Assembly (NCBI RefSeq): GCF_019024325.1
Contig: NZ_JAFNJS010000004.1
Span: 186,001 to 250,000, forward strand
Direction of reading: 5' to 3'
DNA: 64,000 nucleotides
Source: Falsiroseomonas tokyonensis
GTDB lineage: Bacteria > Pseudomonadota > Alphaproteobacteria > Acetobacterales > Acetobacteraceae
Shown: one piece after another, positions 54,697-63,628 of the stretch
How the letters are laid out: each line of letters starts with the position of its first letter
Numbering within the stretch: position 1 is the stretch's first letter
Position numbers and translations under genes: made by a program
The notes under the pieces: generated by a model
Told to the model about the DNA's origin: nothing
Database searches by the model: none
What the model saw: the letters and a program-made list of their open reading frames with translations, nothing else

Positions 54697-55542
54697 GTGA
54701 TTCCCCCCCTCCCCTCGCTCCGCGACACCGTCCGCGAATACGGCCTGGATGCGCGCAAGTCCCTGGGCCAGCACTTCCTGCTCGACCCCGCCATCTGCGC
54801 CCGCATCGCCGCCCTGGCCGGCGACCTCTCGGGGCGGCAGGTGCTGGAGGTGGGGCCGGGGCCGGGCGGGCTGACCCGCGCCCTGCTGGCCACGCCGGCC
54901 GCGCATGTGCTGGCGGTGGAGCTGGACCGGCGCGCCATCGCGGCGCAGCAGGTCCTGGCCGCGCACCATCCCGGCCGGCTGACGGTGCGGGAGGCCGATG
55001 CGATGCAGATCGACCCGCTGGCCGAGATGCCGGCGCCGCGCCGCATCATCGCCAACCTGCCCTATAATGTCGCGACGCCGCTGCTGGTCGGCTGGCTGCG
55101 CCAGGCGGCGGGCATCGAGGGCATGACCCTGATGTTCCAGCAGGAAGTGGCGGAACGCATCTGCGCCGCACCGGGCAGCGACGCCTATGGCCGGCTTGGC
55201 GTGCTGGCGCAGTGGCGCTGCCGGGCGCAGTTCCTGCTGAGCCTGCCGCCGGGCGCCTTCAGCCCGCCGCCCAAGGTTTTTTCCGCAGTCGTCGGCCTGA
55301 CGCCGCACGCCGAGGATCCCGGCCCGGCCCTGTTTGCCGCCATGGAGCGCACGACGGCCGCCGCCTTCGGCCAGCGCCGCAAGATGCTGCGCGGTTCGCT
55401 GAAGCAGCTGGGCCAGGCGGAGGCGCTGCTGGAGGCGGCGGGCATCGCCGGGGAAAGGCGGGCGGAGACACTGACCATCGCCGAATTCGACCGCCTGGCC
55501 CGCGCCCTTCTGGCCCGCGAGTCCCCCGCCGGGGTTGCCTGA
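54697..55542 (+). CDS. rsmA: 16S rRNA dimethyladenosine transferase
   Basis: A 281-residue KsgA/RsmA enzyme dimethylating two adenines of 16S rRNA. KSLGQHFLLDPAICARIA is the family start, VLEVGPGPGGLTRALL the AdoMet site, and IIANLPYNVATPLLVGWL the catalytic NLPY motif. GTG start at 54697; the domain begins directly after it. It directly follows surA and hairpin copy h without pdxA. Confidence 0.95.
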   Translation: MIPPLPSLRDTVREYGLDARKSLGQHFLLDPAICARIAALAGDLSGRQVLEVGPGPGGLTRALLATPAAHVLAVELDRRAIAAQQVLAAHHPGRLTVREADAMQIDPLAEMPAPRRIIANLPYNVATPLLVGWLRQAAGIEGMTLMFQQEVAERICAAPGSDAYGRLGVLAQWRCRAQFLLSLPPGAFSPPPKVFSAVVGLTPHAEDPGPALFAAMERTTAAAFGQRRKMLRGSLKQLGQAEALLEAAGIAGERRAETLTIAEFDRLARALLARESPAGVA

Positions 55543-55592
55543 GCGGCGCCGCACGGGTTTGGTGCGACCCCTGATCACAGGAGACTCGCACA

Positions 55593-56558
55593 ATGCTGCC
55601 GCCGGATGACCAGCTCACCCTCTGCTTCGCCCATGTCGCCTATCGCTTCGCCGAGCGTTACGCGCAGCGCGGCGGCAGGCTGAAGCATTTCGAGGTGCGC
55701 AGCCTGGAGGAGCTGGAGGCGCGGATCGGCGAGGCCGATGTGCTGCTGGTCTCCGGCATGTGGCGCAACCACCTGGCGGCCAAGGCGCCGCGCCTGAAAT
55801 TCATCCAGTCGATCAGCGCGGGCGTCGACCAGTACGACAAGGCGGTGCTGGCGGGGGCGGGCATCCGGCTGGCCTCCGCCCAGGGGGCCAATGCCAATGC
55901 GGTCTCCGAACACGCCATGTCGCTGATCCTGGCCCAGGCCCGGCTGCTGCCGCAGGCGCGCGACAACCAAGTGAAGCAGCACTGGCGCGGCATGATCGGT
56001 GACCTGACCCAGCGCGAGGATGAGCTGGGCGGCAAGACGCTGCTGGTGGTGGGCATCGGCCGTATCGGTGGGCGGCTGGCGCGGCTGGCCAAGGCTTTTG
56101 ATATGAAGGTGATCGGCCTGCGGCAGGACCCGGCCAAGGGCAGCGAAGGCGCCGACGAGATCCACGGCATGGACCAGCTGCACGCCCAGCTTGCTCGTGC
56201 CGACATCGTGGCGCTGTGCTGCGCGCTGACGCCGGAGACGCGCGGCCTGATGAATGCCGCCGCCTTCGCCGCCATGAAGCCCGGCGCGACGCTGGTCAAC
56301 GTGGCGCGCGGCGCGGTCTGCGATGAGGCGGCGCTGATCGCGGCGCTCAGCTCCGGCCAGCTCGGCCAGGCGGCGCTGGATGTGACGGTGGAGGAGCCGC
56401 TGGCGGCGGCAAGCCCGCTCTGGACCCTGCCCAATGTCTTCATCACGCCGCACACCGGCGGCGAGACCCGGGCCTATGAGGGCAATGTGCTGGACCTGCT
56501 GGAGGCGAACCTGCCGCGACTGCGGGCCGGGGAGAAGCTGGTCAACCAGGTGGTCTGA
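55593..56558 (+). CDS. D-2-hydroxyacid dehydrogenase family protein
   Basis: A 321-residue NAD(P)-dependent dehydrogenase. The Rossmann motif is VVGIGRIGGRLARLAKAF at about 153-170. Catalytic Arg in LVNVARGAVCDEAAL, Glu in VTVEEPLAA and His in FITPHTGGET are all present. An ACAGGAGA box precedes the ATG by eight bases. The substrate (glyoxylate, hydroxypyruvate, phosphoglycerate or other) is not clear. It stands alone between rsmA and a TetR gene. Confidence 0.9.
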   Translation: MLPPDDQLTLCFAHVAYRFAERYAQRGGRLKHFEVRSLEELEARIGEADVLLVSGMWRNHLAAKAPRLKFIQSISAGVDQYDKAVLAGAGIRLASAQGANANAVSEHAMSLILAQARLLPQARDNQVKQHWRGMIGDLTQREDELGGKTLLVVGIGRIGGRLARLAKAFDMKVIGLRQDPAKGSEGADEIHGMDQLHAQLARADIVALCCALTPETRGLMNAAAFAAMKPGATLVNVARGAVCDEAALIAALSSGQLGQAALDVTVEEPLAAASPLWTLPNVFITPHTGGETRAYEGNVLDLLEANLPRLRAGEKLVNQVV

Positions 56559-56685
56559 GCGCGCCGGATCCGCCGCCTCGGATCCCGCAACACGCGGTTA
56601 CGATCTGCAAAAGGATGCGGTTTGAACACCGCCCCGAAGTCCCGTATCGGCCTGGGCGACCAGCCGCAGACGGAGACTTCGGGCG

Positions 56686-57321
56686 ATGGAGCATCCTTCG
56701 CGGAAGGCCGGCCGCAAGCCCAGCAAGGCGCTCGATGCCGCGATCCTGTCCGCGGCGCTGGAGGCCCTGGCGGAGGTGGGGTTCGAGCCGCTGTCGATCG
56801 CCGATGTCGCGCGGCGCGCGGGCACCACGCCGCCCGCGATCTACCGTCGCTTCTCCAACAAGCCGAAGCTGTTGCTGGCCGCGCTGGCGGATGACCTGGC
56901 GAAGATCCGCGATCCGGCGACGGACTGTGGCAGCCTGCGCGCCGACCTGCTGGACTGGATCGGCATCATCGTGCGCGAGCTCTCCCCGAGCCGCATGCGA
57001 ATCCTGGGCAGCCTGGTCTTCCAGGCCCGGCGGGATCCGGAGCCGATCGCGCTGCTGACGGAAACGGCGCACCGCCTGGGGGCAAGGCACTGGGACATGA
57101 TCATCACGCGCGCGGTGCGGCGGGGCGACCTGCCATCGCGCGCCTTGCCCGCCGTGTTCAGGCGGCTGCCGGCCGCGCTGGTGACCTACCAGGCGATGTT
57201 CCCGCGCCCGCCGGAGGATGCGGAGGCGATTGCGGAACTGGTCGATGCCGTGATGCTGCCGGCGATCCTGGCGGCGGCGCGGCCTGGCGCCCGGACAGAG
57301 CGAAGCGGCGTCTTGCCTTGA
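56686..57321 (+). CDS. TetR/AcrR-family regulator
   Basis: A 211-residue regulator with an N-terminal helix-turn-helix in IADVARRAGTTPPAIYRRFS and a helical ligand domain. The N-terminal arm SRKAGRKPSKALD is basic. No clear palindrome is seen in the 127 bases upstream. It lies between the dehydrogenase and the helicase, all on the plus strand; its targets are unknown. Confidence 0.87.
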   Translation: MEHPSRKAGRKPSKALDAAILSAALEALAEVGFEPLSIADVARRAGTTPPAIYRRFSNKPKLLLAALADDLAKIRDPATDCGSLRADLLDWIGIIVRELSPSRMRILGSLVFQARRDPEPIALLTETAHRLGARHWDMIITRAVRRGDLPSRALPAVFRRLPAALVTYQAMFPRPPEDAEAIAELVDAVMLPAILAAARPGARTERSGVLP

Positions 57322-57474
57322 TTTCCGCGCCATTGCGGCGCATATGCGCTGCATCCCGCCCGGCCCCGCCAAGCGCCTGTCATCGCGCCTGCGGGGCGCC
57401 CCCGCCGAGTACGCGTCCCGATGGGGTGCGCGCAGGTGGCGGGCAGGTCCGAGGCATGCAGAGAACCAAGCACG

Positions 57475-59658
57475 TTGAGCGATCATAGCGACGCGACCGC
57501 CCCGCGCGCGGCCGAGACCGAACACACCGAAGCCGCCACGGGTCCCGTCGAGACGGGTGCCACCGAAGCGGGCCAGGCCGCGACGCCGGAAGTCGCGCCG
57601 CGCAAGCGGCGGGCGCCCAGCGCGCGCACGCCCCGCGCCGCCAAGGCCGCGCCTGCGGAGGCCGCGCCCGGCGAGGCCGAGGCCGAGGCCGCCCCGGCCC
57701 CCAAGCGCAAGACCACCCGGTCCCGCGCCAAGGCCGTGGCGCCGGCGGAAGATTCCGCCCCTGTGACCGCGCCCGAGGAGACGGGTGCCCAGGAGAGCGA
57801 GGCGGTGGCGGAGGCTCCGGTGACGGAGACTCTGGTGACGGAGACTCCGGTGACGGAAACTCTGGCCGAGGCGCAGCCGGAGACGCAGGCCGAGCCCGAG
57901 GCAGAGCCGCTGTCTCCGGAAGCCCAGGCCGAGGCCGAGCAGGATGCCGAGGAAGCCGCGAGCTGGGCCGCCGAGGAACCGCCGCGCACCACCTTCGCCG
58001 ATCTCGGCCTGTCCGAGCCCATCCTGCGCGCGGTGGCCGAGACCGGTTACCTGCACCCCACGCCGATCCAGGAACAGGCGATCCCGATCGTCCTGATGGG
58101 CCGCGACGTGCTGGGCTGCGCGCAGACCGGCACCGGCAAGACCGCCGGCTTCACCCTGCCGATGCTCGACATCCTGGCCGGGTCGCGGGCCAAGGCGCGC
58201 ATGCCGCGCAGCCTGATCCTGGAGCCGACGCGGGAGCTGGCCCTTCAGGTGGCCGAGAACTTCGTCAAGTACGGCAAGCACCTGAACCTGAACCATGCCC
58301 TGCTGATCGGCGGCGAGAGCATGAACGACCAGCGCGACGTGCTGGAGAAGGGCGTCGACGTGCTGATCGCGACGCCGGGCCGGCTGCTGGACCTGTTCGA
58401 TCGCGGCCGCATCCTGCTGGCGGATTGCAAGGTGCTCGTCATCGACGAGGCCGACCGCATGCTGGACATGGGATTCATCCCGGATGTTGAGCGCATCGTC
58501 TCCATGCTGCCGCGCATGCGCCAGACGCTGTTCTTCTCCGCCACCATGGCGCCGGAAATCCGCCGCCTGGCCGATGCCTTCCTGCAGAACCCGCGCGAGA
58601 TCACCGTCTCCGCCCCCGCCACCGTGGCCACGACCATCACCACCGGCCTCGCCTGGGTGCATCCGCATGAGAAGCGGGAGGCGCTGCGCCGGCTGCTGAA
58701 CAAGGAGGACGTGCAGAACGCCCTGATCTTCTGCAACCGGAAGGTCGAGGTCGACATCCTCTACAAGTCGCTGAAGAAGCACGGCTTCTCGGTCGGCGCG
58801 CTGCATGGCGACCTGGAACAGTCGGTGCGCTTCGCGACGCTGAACAAGTTCAAGGCGAATGAGCTGCAGCTGCTGGTCTGCAGCGATGTCGCGGCGCGCG
58901 GCCTCGACATCGGCGGGCTCAGCCATGTCTTCAACTTCGACGTGCCCTTCCATGCGGAGGACTATGTCCACCGTATCGGCCGCACCGGCCGCGCCGGGCG
59001 CCAGGGCCATGCCTATTCGCTGGCAGCGCCCGAGGATGCGAAATCCGTCGCCGCGATCGAGCGCCTGACCGGCAAGCCGATCCCGCGCATGGAGATCGAG
59101 GGTCTGGCGCCGGTGACGGCCGAGGAGATCGAGGAGGGCGCCAAGGCCCGCCGCGGTCGCGGCGGCCGCGGGGCGCCCGTCGGGCGCGATGCCGGCCGCG
59201 GGCGTGACGCCGGGCGCGGCCGGGATGGGGCTCGGGACGCTGGGCGCGGCCGGGGCGATGGCCCGCGCCGCGACGCGCCGCCGCCGCCGCGGGCCGAGGA
59301 GGCCGTGCGCGCCGACCGTCCGCCGCGGGAGGAGCGCGCGCCGCGCGACGACCGAGGCCCGCGCCGCGAGGCCCGCCCGCCGCGGGACGAGGCCCGCCCG
59401 CCGCGGGACGAGGCGCGTCCGCCGCGTGACGATCGCGGTCCGCGCCGCGACGGCCGGCCGGATACCCGCCGCGACCCCGGCCCGCGTGAGGCGCCGCAGT
59501 CGATGGAAGCGCGGCGCGAGGAATTCCGCCGCGAGCGCCGCGAGGACCGCGATGCCGGCCCCACGCCGCGCGGATTCGGTGATACCGTGCCGGCCTTCAT
59601 GCTGCTGACCGTGCCGAAGCCCCGGCGCGACGCGTCCTCGGACGCCGAGGCCGCCTGA
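57475..59658 (+). CDS. DEAD-box RNA helicase with low-complexity tails
   Basis: 727 residues from a TTG start (MSDHSDATAPR); an ATG at 57421 would add 18 residues. An Ala/Glu-rich N-terminal tail of about 170 residues contains a VTETL/VTETP repeat. The helicase core has AQTGTGKT, PTRELA, TPGRLLD, VIDEADRML, FFSATM, ARGLDI and HRIGRTGRAG. The C-terminal 170 residues are Arg/Gly/Asp/Pro-rich with GRDAGRGRD and PPRDEAR repeats, expected to bind RNA and possibly drive condensate formation. RhlE/DeaD-like function in RNA turnover or ribosome assembly. Confidence 0.9.
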   Translation: MSDHSDATAPRAAETEHTEAATGPVETGATEAGQAATPEVAPRKRRAPSARTPRAAKAAPAEAAPGEAEAEAAPAPKRKTTRSRAKAVAPAEDSAPVTAPEETGAQESEAVAEAPVTETLVTETPVTETLAEAQPETQAEPEAEPLSPEAQAEAEQDAEEAASWAAEEPPRTTFADLGLSEPILRAVAETGYLHPTPIQEQAIPIVLMGRDVLGCAQTGTGKTAGFTLPMLDILAGSRAKARMPRSLILEPTRELALQVAENFVKYGKHLNLNHALLIGGESMNDQRDVLEKGVDVLIATPGRLLDLFDRGRILLADCKVLVIDEADRMLDMGFIPDVERIVSMLPRMRQTLFFSATMAPEIRRLADAFLQNPREITVSAPATVATTITTGLAWVHPHEKREALRRLLNKEDVQNALIFCNRKVEVDILYKSLKKHGFSVGALHGDLEQSVRFATLNKFKANELQLLVCSDVAARGLDIGGLSHVFNFDVPFHAEDYVHRIGRTGRAGRQGHAYSLAAPEDAKSVAAIERLTGKPIPRMEIEGLAPVTAEEIEEGAKARRGRGGRGAPVGRDAGRGRDAGRGRDGARDAGRGRGDGPRRDAPPPPRAEEAVRADRPPREERAPRDDRGPRREARPPRDEARPPRDEARPPRDDRGPRRDGRPDTRRDPGPREAPQSMEARREEFRRERREDRDAGPTPRGFGDTVPAFMLLTVPKPRRDASSDAEAA

Positions 59659-59666
59659 CCCCATCG

Positions 59667-59678
59667 CCCCGAAAGGGG
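59667..59678. terminator. Short hairpin after the helicase
   Basis: CCCC-GAAA-GGGG tetraloop hairpin nine bases after the stop, followed by TTAGGG. It is short; termination here is possible but unproven. The rest of the 160-base gap to gcdH contains a good AGGAGGA ribosome binding site before the gcdH ATG and nothing else clear. Confidence 0.3.
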
Positions 59679-59818
59679 TTAGGGCGCGGTTGCCGGATGG
59701 CGGGGACCGCGCCAGATTGACGGGACGGGGTCCGCACGCCCCGGCCTGTCGCCCTTGTCGTAGTTCGGGCCCTTAACCTGGCTTTGCCGGATCAGAGGCC
59801 GCCCGCCAGGAGGACTCC

Positions 59819-61066
59819 ATGAACGTCGTCACCCCGGTTCCCAATAGCGCCGGCGCCCCTATCGAGGCGCAGGGCACGGCGAAGAAGGCCAGCCATTCCA
59901 GCTTCACCTGGGACGATCCCCTGCTGCTGGACCAGGCGCTGACCGAGGACGAGCGCATGATCCGCGATGCGGCGCGCGAGTTCTGCCAGGAAAAGCTGAT
60001 GCCGCGCGTGCTCATGGCGAACCGGAACGAGTCCTTCGACCGGGAGATCATGAACGAGTTCGGCGAGATGGGCTTTCTGGGCGCGACGCTGGATGGCTAT
60101 GGCTGCGCCGGCGTGAGCTATGTGTCCTACGGCCTGATGTCGCGCGAGGTTGAGCGCGTGGATAGCGGCTATCGCTCCGCCTTCTCCGTGCAGTCCTCCC
60201 TGGTCATGTACCCGATCCATGCCTTCGGGTCGGAGGAGCAGAAGCAGAAGTTCCTGCCGAAGCTGCGGACTGGCGAATGGGTGGGCTGCTTCGGCCTGAC
60301 CGAGCCGGATGCGGGCTCCGACCCCTCCTCCATGCGCACCCGCGCCAAGAAGGTGGATGGCGGCTACCTGGTCAGCGGCTCCAAGACCTGGATCACCAAT
60401 TCGCCGATCGCCGATGTGGCGGTGGTCTGGGCGAAGGACGATGAGGGGATTCTCCGCGGCTTCCTGCTGGAGCGCGGCATGAAGGGCCTGACCTTCCCGA
60501 AGATCGAGGGCAAGTTCAGCCTGCGCGCCTCGGTCACCGGCATGATCATGATGGATGAGGTCTTCGTTCCCGAGGAGAACAAGCTCCCGGGCGTGAAGTC
60601 GCTCGCCGGGCCGTTCTCCTGCCTCAACCGGGCGCGCTACGGCATCGCCTGGGGTGCGCTGGGTGCCGCCGAATTCTGCTGGCACGCCGCCCGCGAATAC
60701 ACGCTGAACCGCAAGATGTTCGGCCGGCCGCTGGCGCAGACGCAGCTGATCCAGAAGAAGCTGGCCGATATGCAGACCGAGATCACGCTGGGCCTGCATG
60801 CCGTGCTGCGCGTCGGCCGGCTGTTCGATGAGCACAAGGTCGCGCCGGAGATGATCTCCCTGGTCAAGCGCAACAATTGCGGCAAGGCGCTGGATATCGC
60901 CCGCATGTCCCGCGACATGCATGGCGGCAACGGGATCGTGGACGAGTACCACGTGATCCGCCACGTCATGAACCTGGAGACGGTGAACACCTATGAGGGC
61001 ACGCATGACGTCCATGCGCTGATCCTCGGCCGGGCGCAGACCGGGCTGAACGCCTTCGGGGGCTGA
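59819..61066 (+). CDS. gcdH: Glutaryl-CoA dehydrogenase
   Basis: A 415-residue acyl-CoA dehydrogenase. [18 protein letters not shown] binds FAD and substrate, [15 protein letters not shown] and the final [17 protein letters not shown] with the catalytic Glu are characteristic of the glutaryl-CoA branch. It oxidatively decarboxylates glutaryl-CoA to crotonyl-CoA in lysine/tryptophan and aromatic breakdown. A perfect AGGAGGA box precedes the start. It is followed by hairpin copy i. Confidence 0.92.
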   Translation: MNVVTPVPNSAGAPIEAQGTAKKASHSSFTWDDPLLLDQALTEDERMIRDAAREFCQEKLMPRVLMANRNESFDREIMNEFGEMGFLGATLDGYGCAGVSYVSYGLMSREVERVDSGYRSAFSVQSSLVMYPIHAFGSEEQKQKFLPKLRTGEWVGCFGLTEPDAGSDPSSMRTRAKKVDGGYLVSGSKTWITNSPIADVAVVWAKDDEGILRGFLLERGMKGLTFPKIEGKFSLRASVTGMIMMDEVFVPEENKLPGVKSLAGPFSCLNRARYGIAWGALGAAEFCWHAAREYTLNRKMFGRPLAQTQLIQKKLADMQTEITLGLHAVLRVGRLFDEHKVAPEMISLVKRNNCGKALDIARMSRDMHGGNGIVDEYHVIRHVMNLETVNTYEGTHDVHALILGRAQTGLNAFGG

Positions 61067-61071
61067 CCACG

Positions 61072-61106
61072 CTTCCCCTCCCCCTGCTTGCGGGGGGAGG
61101 GTTTGC
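61072..61106. repeat. GC hairpin repeat, copy i
   Basis: Ten-base stem CCCCTCCCCC (61075-61084) / GGGGGGAGGG (61092-61101), loop TGCTTGC, followed by TTTGCGG. It lies six bases after the gcdH stop and may terminate it before the converging methyltransferase gene. Confidence 0.6.
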
Positions 61107-61214
61107 GGTCCCGCCGCGACGGGTGGGGGCCTGCGCCCCTATCCTGACCGCGGCGCCTCAGCGTCCCGCGACTCTCAAGCACCTGCGACGGCAAGATCGC
61201 GCTGTCGCCCAGGA

Positions 61215-62036
61215 TCAGGTGCCGTCGCGGCTCAGCACGATGTCGCAGTGCTCGAGGCCCGGCATCTGCGCCGCAGGAATCGGGGTCAGCGCGCCGTCGC
61301 GCTCGATGCGATGGCAGCGGAAGCCCAGCCCTTCGACCCAATTGGCGAGTTCCGCCACGTCGCCGCGCGCGGCCAGCATCACCGGCGACCATTCCATCAC
61401 CACCACCAGGCGGGGGGACCGCGCGATCAGCTGCTGGGCGCCCAGCAGCACCAGCCCCTCCGTCCCCTCCGCATCCATGCGCAGCAGATCCAGCGAGGGC
61501 AGCTCGGCCAGGGCATCGTCCAGCCGGACGGCGGGGACGGCGAAGCCCTCGGTGTAGTTGGCCGCGGCCACGGCGATGGCCAGGTGGGCGCTGCCGGTCT
61601 GCTCGGGATCGGCAGCGAAGCGCACCTCCCCGGGCTCGTGCAGCACCGCCATCTCCCGCAGCGTCACCCGGCTGTGCAGGTGGTTGGCGGCGATGGTCCG
61701 GCGCAGCAGCGGCAGCACCTTGGGATAGGGTTCGAAGCTGTGGATATGGCCGCCGGCGCCCACCGCCTCCGCCATCACCAGCGTATGGAAGCCGAGGCTG
61801 GCGCCGACCTCCGCCACCTGCATCCCGGGCTTCAGGCGCTGGCGCAGCACCGTCTCCACATGCGGTTCCCACTGGCCGCGCAGGATGATCTCCGGTGTCA
61901 TCCCCGCATCATCGCCCGGCAGGTAGATCTTGCGGCCGAAGTGGGTCAGGGCCAAACCCATCCCATTGCCGAGATAGTACCACTCGCGCGGCTGCCGCAG
62001 ACTGCGGCGCAGCAAGGAATTCAGCTTGTCGAGCAT
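61215..62036 (-). CDS. FkbM-family methyltransferase
   Basis: A 273-residue AdoMet enzyme. VAEVGASLGFHTLVMAEAV is the AdoMet site, HIHSFEPYPKVLPLL the second motif, and LLRMDAEGTEGLVLLGA the FkbM hallmark. Such enzymes O-methylate sugars of surface polysaccharide or natural products; no glycan cluster is present here. The ATG at 62036 is chosen because the longer frame enters the divergent gene. Divergent from the RNA methyltransferase by 46 bases. Confidence 0.85.
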   Translation of the reverse strand: MLDKLNSLLRRSLRQPREWYYLGNGMGLALTHFGRKIYLPGDDAGMTPEIILRGQWEPHVETVLRQRLKPGMQVAEVGASLGFHTLVMAEAVGAGGHIHSFEPYPKVLPLLRRTIAANHLHSRVTLREMAVLHEPGEVRFAADPEQTGSAHLAIAVAAANYTEGFAVPAVRLDDALAELPSLDLLRMDAEGTEGLVLLGAQQLIARSPRLVVVMEWSPVMLAARGDVAELANWVEGLGFRCHRIERDGALTPIPAAQMPGLEHCDIVLSRDGT

Positions 62037-62082
62037 GGAGCCCCGTCCTGGTTTGGCCCCCCATCGCACCCAGCCGGGCGCG

Positions 62083-63363
62083 ATGCAACCGGAGGCGGAG
62101 GTCACGATTGCCCGCCTGGGCTCGGCCGGCGACGGCGTGGCGGAAACGCCGGAGGGCCCGGTCTTCCTCGCCGGCACCCTGCCGGGGGAGCGGGTGCTGG
62201 CCCGGATGGCCGGGCGACGCGGCGAGGGGCAGGCGGCGGAACCGCTTGAGATCCGGGCGGCGAGCCCCGACCGGGTGGCGCCGCCCTGCCCGCATTTCCT
62301 GGTGGAATGCGGCGCCTGCGCCCTGCAGCACTGGGCGATGCCCGCCTATGCGGCCTGGAAGCGCGCCCGGCTGGTGGATGCGCTGGAGCGCGCGGGCCAG
62401 CCGGCGACCCCGGTGGCGGAGATGGTGATCGCGGCACCCAATACCCGGCGCCGCGCCGACCTGGCGCTGAAGCGGCTGCAGGGCGGCGCCATGGCGCTCG
62501 GCTTCCACCAGCGCGGCAGCGCGGCGGTGGCGGACCTGGCCACCTGCCATGTGCTGGACCCGGTGCTGGTGGCGCTGTTCCGGCCGCTGCGCGAATTGCT
62601 GCGGCGGATGCCGGCGCTGAAGCGGGAAGGCTCGGCGGTGCTGAACCTGCTGGATTCGGGGCCGGACCTGCTGCTGCGCACGGATGGGCCGCTGGATGCC
62701 CCGCAGCGCGCCATGCTGGCCGCCTTCGGCACCGCGCATGGCATTCCCCGCATCGCCTGGGCGCTGAAGGACGGGCCGGTGGAGAATGCGGCGCAGGCCG
62801 GGCCGGTGCGGCTGGATCTCTCGGGGGTTTCGGTGGCGCCGCCGCCGGGCGCCTTCCTGCAGGCGGCGCCGGAGGGTGAGGCCGCCATCATCGCCGCCGT
62901 CCTGGCCGGGCTGTCCGCCCAGAAACTGCCGGTGCGGGCGCGGATCGCGGATCTCTATGCCGGGATCGGCACGCTGTCCTTCCCGCTTTCCGCCCGCGGC
63001 CGCGTCGCGGCCTATGAGGGCGATGCGGCGGCCGTCGCTGCGCTGGATGCCGGGGCGCGCAAGGCCGGCGGCCGGGTGGAGGCGATCCGCCGCGACCTGG
63101 CCTATCGCCCCCTGCTGCCGGCAGAGCTGAACGCTTTCGGCGCCGTGGTGCTGGACCCGCCCTATGCCGGCGCGGCGGAGCAGGTGGCGCAGATCACCCG
63201 CAGCAAGGTGCCGGTGGTGATCTATGTCTCCTGCAACCCGGTGGCGCTGGCCCGCGACGCGGCGGCGCTGGTGAAAGCGGGGTTCAAGGCGGTCTCGGCC
63301 GTGCCGGTGGACCAGTTCCGCTGGTCGCCGCACCTGGAATCGGTGGTCAGCTTCCGGCGCTGA
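62083..63363 (+). CDS. TrmA/RlmD-family RNA (uracil-5) methyltransferase
   Basis: A 426-residue AdoMet-dependent 23S rRNA or tRNA methyltransferase. A TRAM-like N-domain precedes the Fe-S cysteine set PCPHFLVECGACALQH. AdoMet motif IADLYAGIGTLSFPL; catalytic block VVLDPPYAGAAEQ and VIYVSCNPVALARD with the nucleophilic Cys. The ATG at 62083 is favoured; ATGs at 62026 and 62038 overlap the divergent gene. Target base unknown (RlmD or RlmC type). The stop codon at 63361 is the left boundary of MITE-like copy 2. Confidence 0.9.
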   Translation: MQPEAEVTIARLGSAGDGVAETPEGPVFLAGTLPGERVLARMAGRRGEGQAAEPLEIRAASPDRVAPPCPHFLVECGACALQHWAMPAYAAWKRARLVDALERAGQPATPVAEMVIAAPNTRRRADLALKRLQGGAMALGFHQRGSAAVADLATCHVLDPVLVALFRPLRELLRRMPALKREGSAVLNLLDSGPDLLLRTDGPLDAPQRAMLAAFGTAHGIPRIAWALKDGPVENAAQAGPVRLDLSGVSVAPPPGAFLQAAPEGEAAIIAAVLAGLSAQKLPVRARIADLYAGIGTLSFPLSARGRVAAYEGDAAAVAALDAGARKAGGRVEAIRRDLAYRPLLPAELNAFGAVVLDPPYAGAAEQVAQITRSKVPVVIYVSCNPVALARDAAALVKAGFKAVSAVPVDQFRWSPHLESVVSFRR

Positions 63364-63524
63364 GAGGCCGTTTGAGAATTCCGGCGGCTGAGGGTTCGCA
63401 GGGGATTTTTCGTCCTGGGAGGGCGCTGGGCGCAGCCGATACTGGTTGCATCTGCAAGACCTGCAACGCAGCCAGGGCGGAAAAGCCCCGCGAAACCCAC
63501 CGACCGGTGTTCTCAAACGGCCTC
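63364..63524. mobile_element. MITE-like element, copy 2
   Basis: 161 bp with perfect 15-bp terminal inverted repeats GAGGCCGTTTGAGAA. Compared with copy 1 (GAGACC...GGTCTC) both ends have changed together (GAGGCC...GGCCTC), keeping the pairing. Conserved interior blocks include GGCTGAGGG, GATTTTTCGTCC, CTGGTTGCATC and AGGGCGGAAAAG. TGA precedes it (stop of the RNA methyltransferase) and TGA follows it at 63525. No open reading frame of its own. Confidence 0.75.
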
Positions 63525-63628
63525 TGAGGCTCGACCGCGAAAGATCGTTGCGCGGAACCATGGCTGGGGGCTTGCATCCGACCCCCCGCATCCAACCTGA
63601 CCGCTGCAACGAAGCGGGAGAGGCTTCC

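Noticed and set aside
59160-59480. Short repeats considered as a CRISPR array
   Set aside because: They are in-frame repeats encoding the RGD-rich helicase tail, with no spacers or cas genes.
56542-59664. 1040-codon open frame on the minus strand
   Set aside because: Antisense to tetR and the DEAD-box helicase; simple-sequence composition and no family match.
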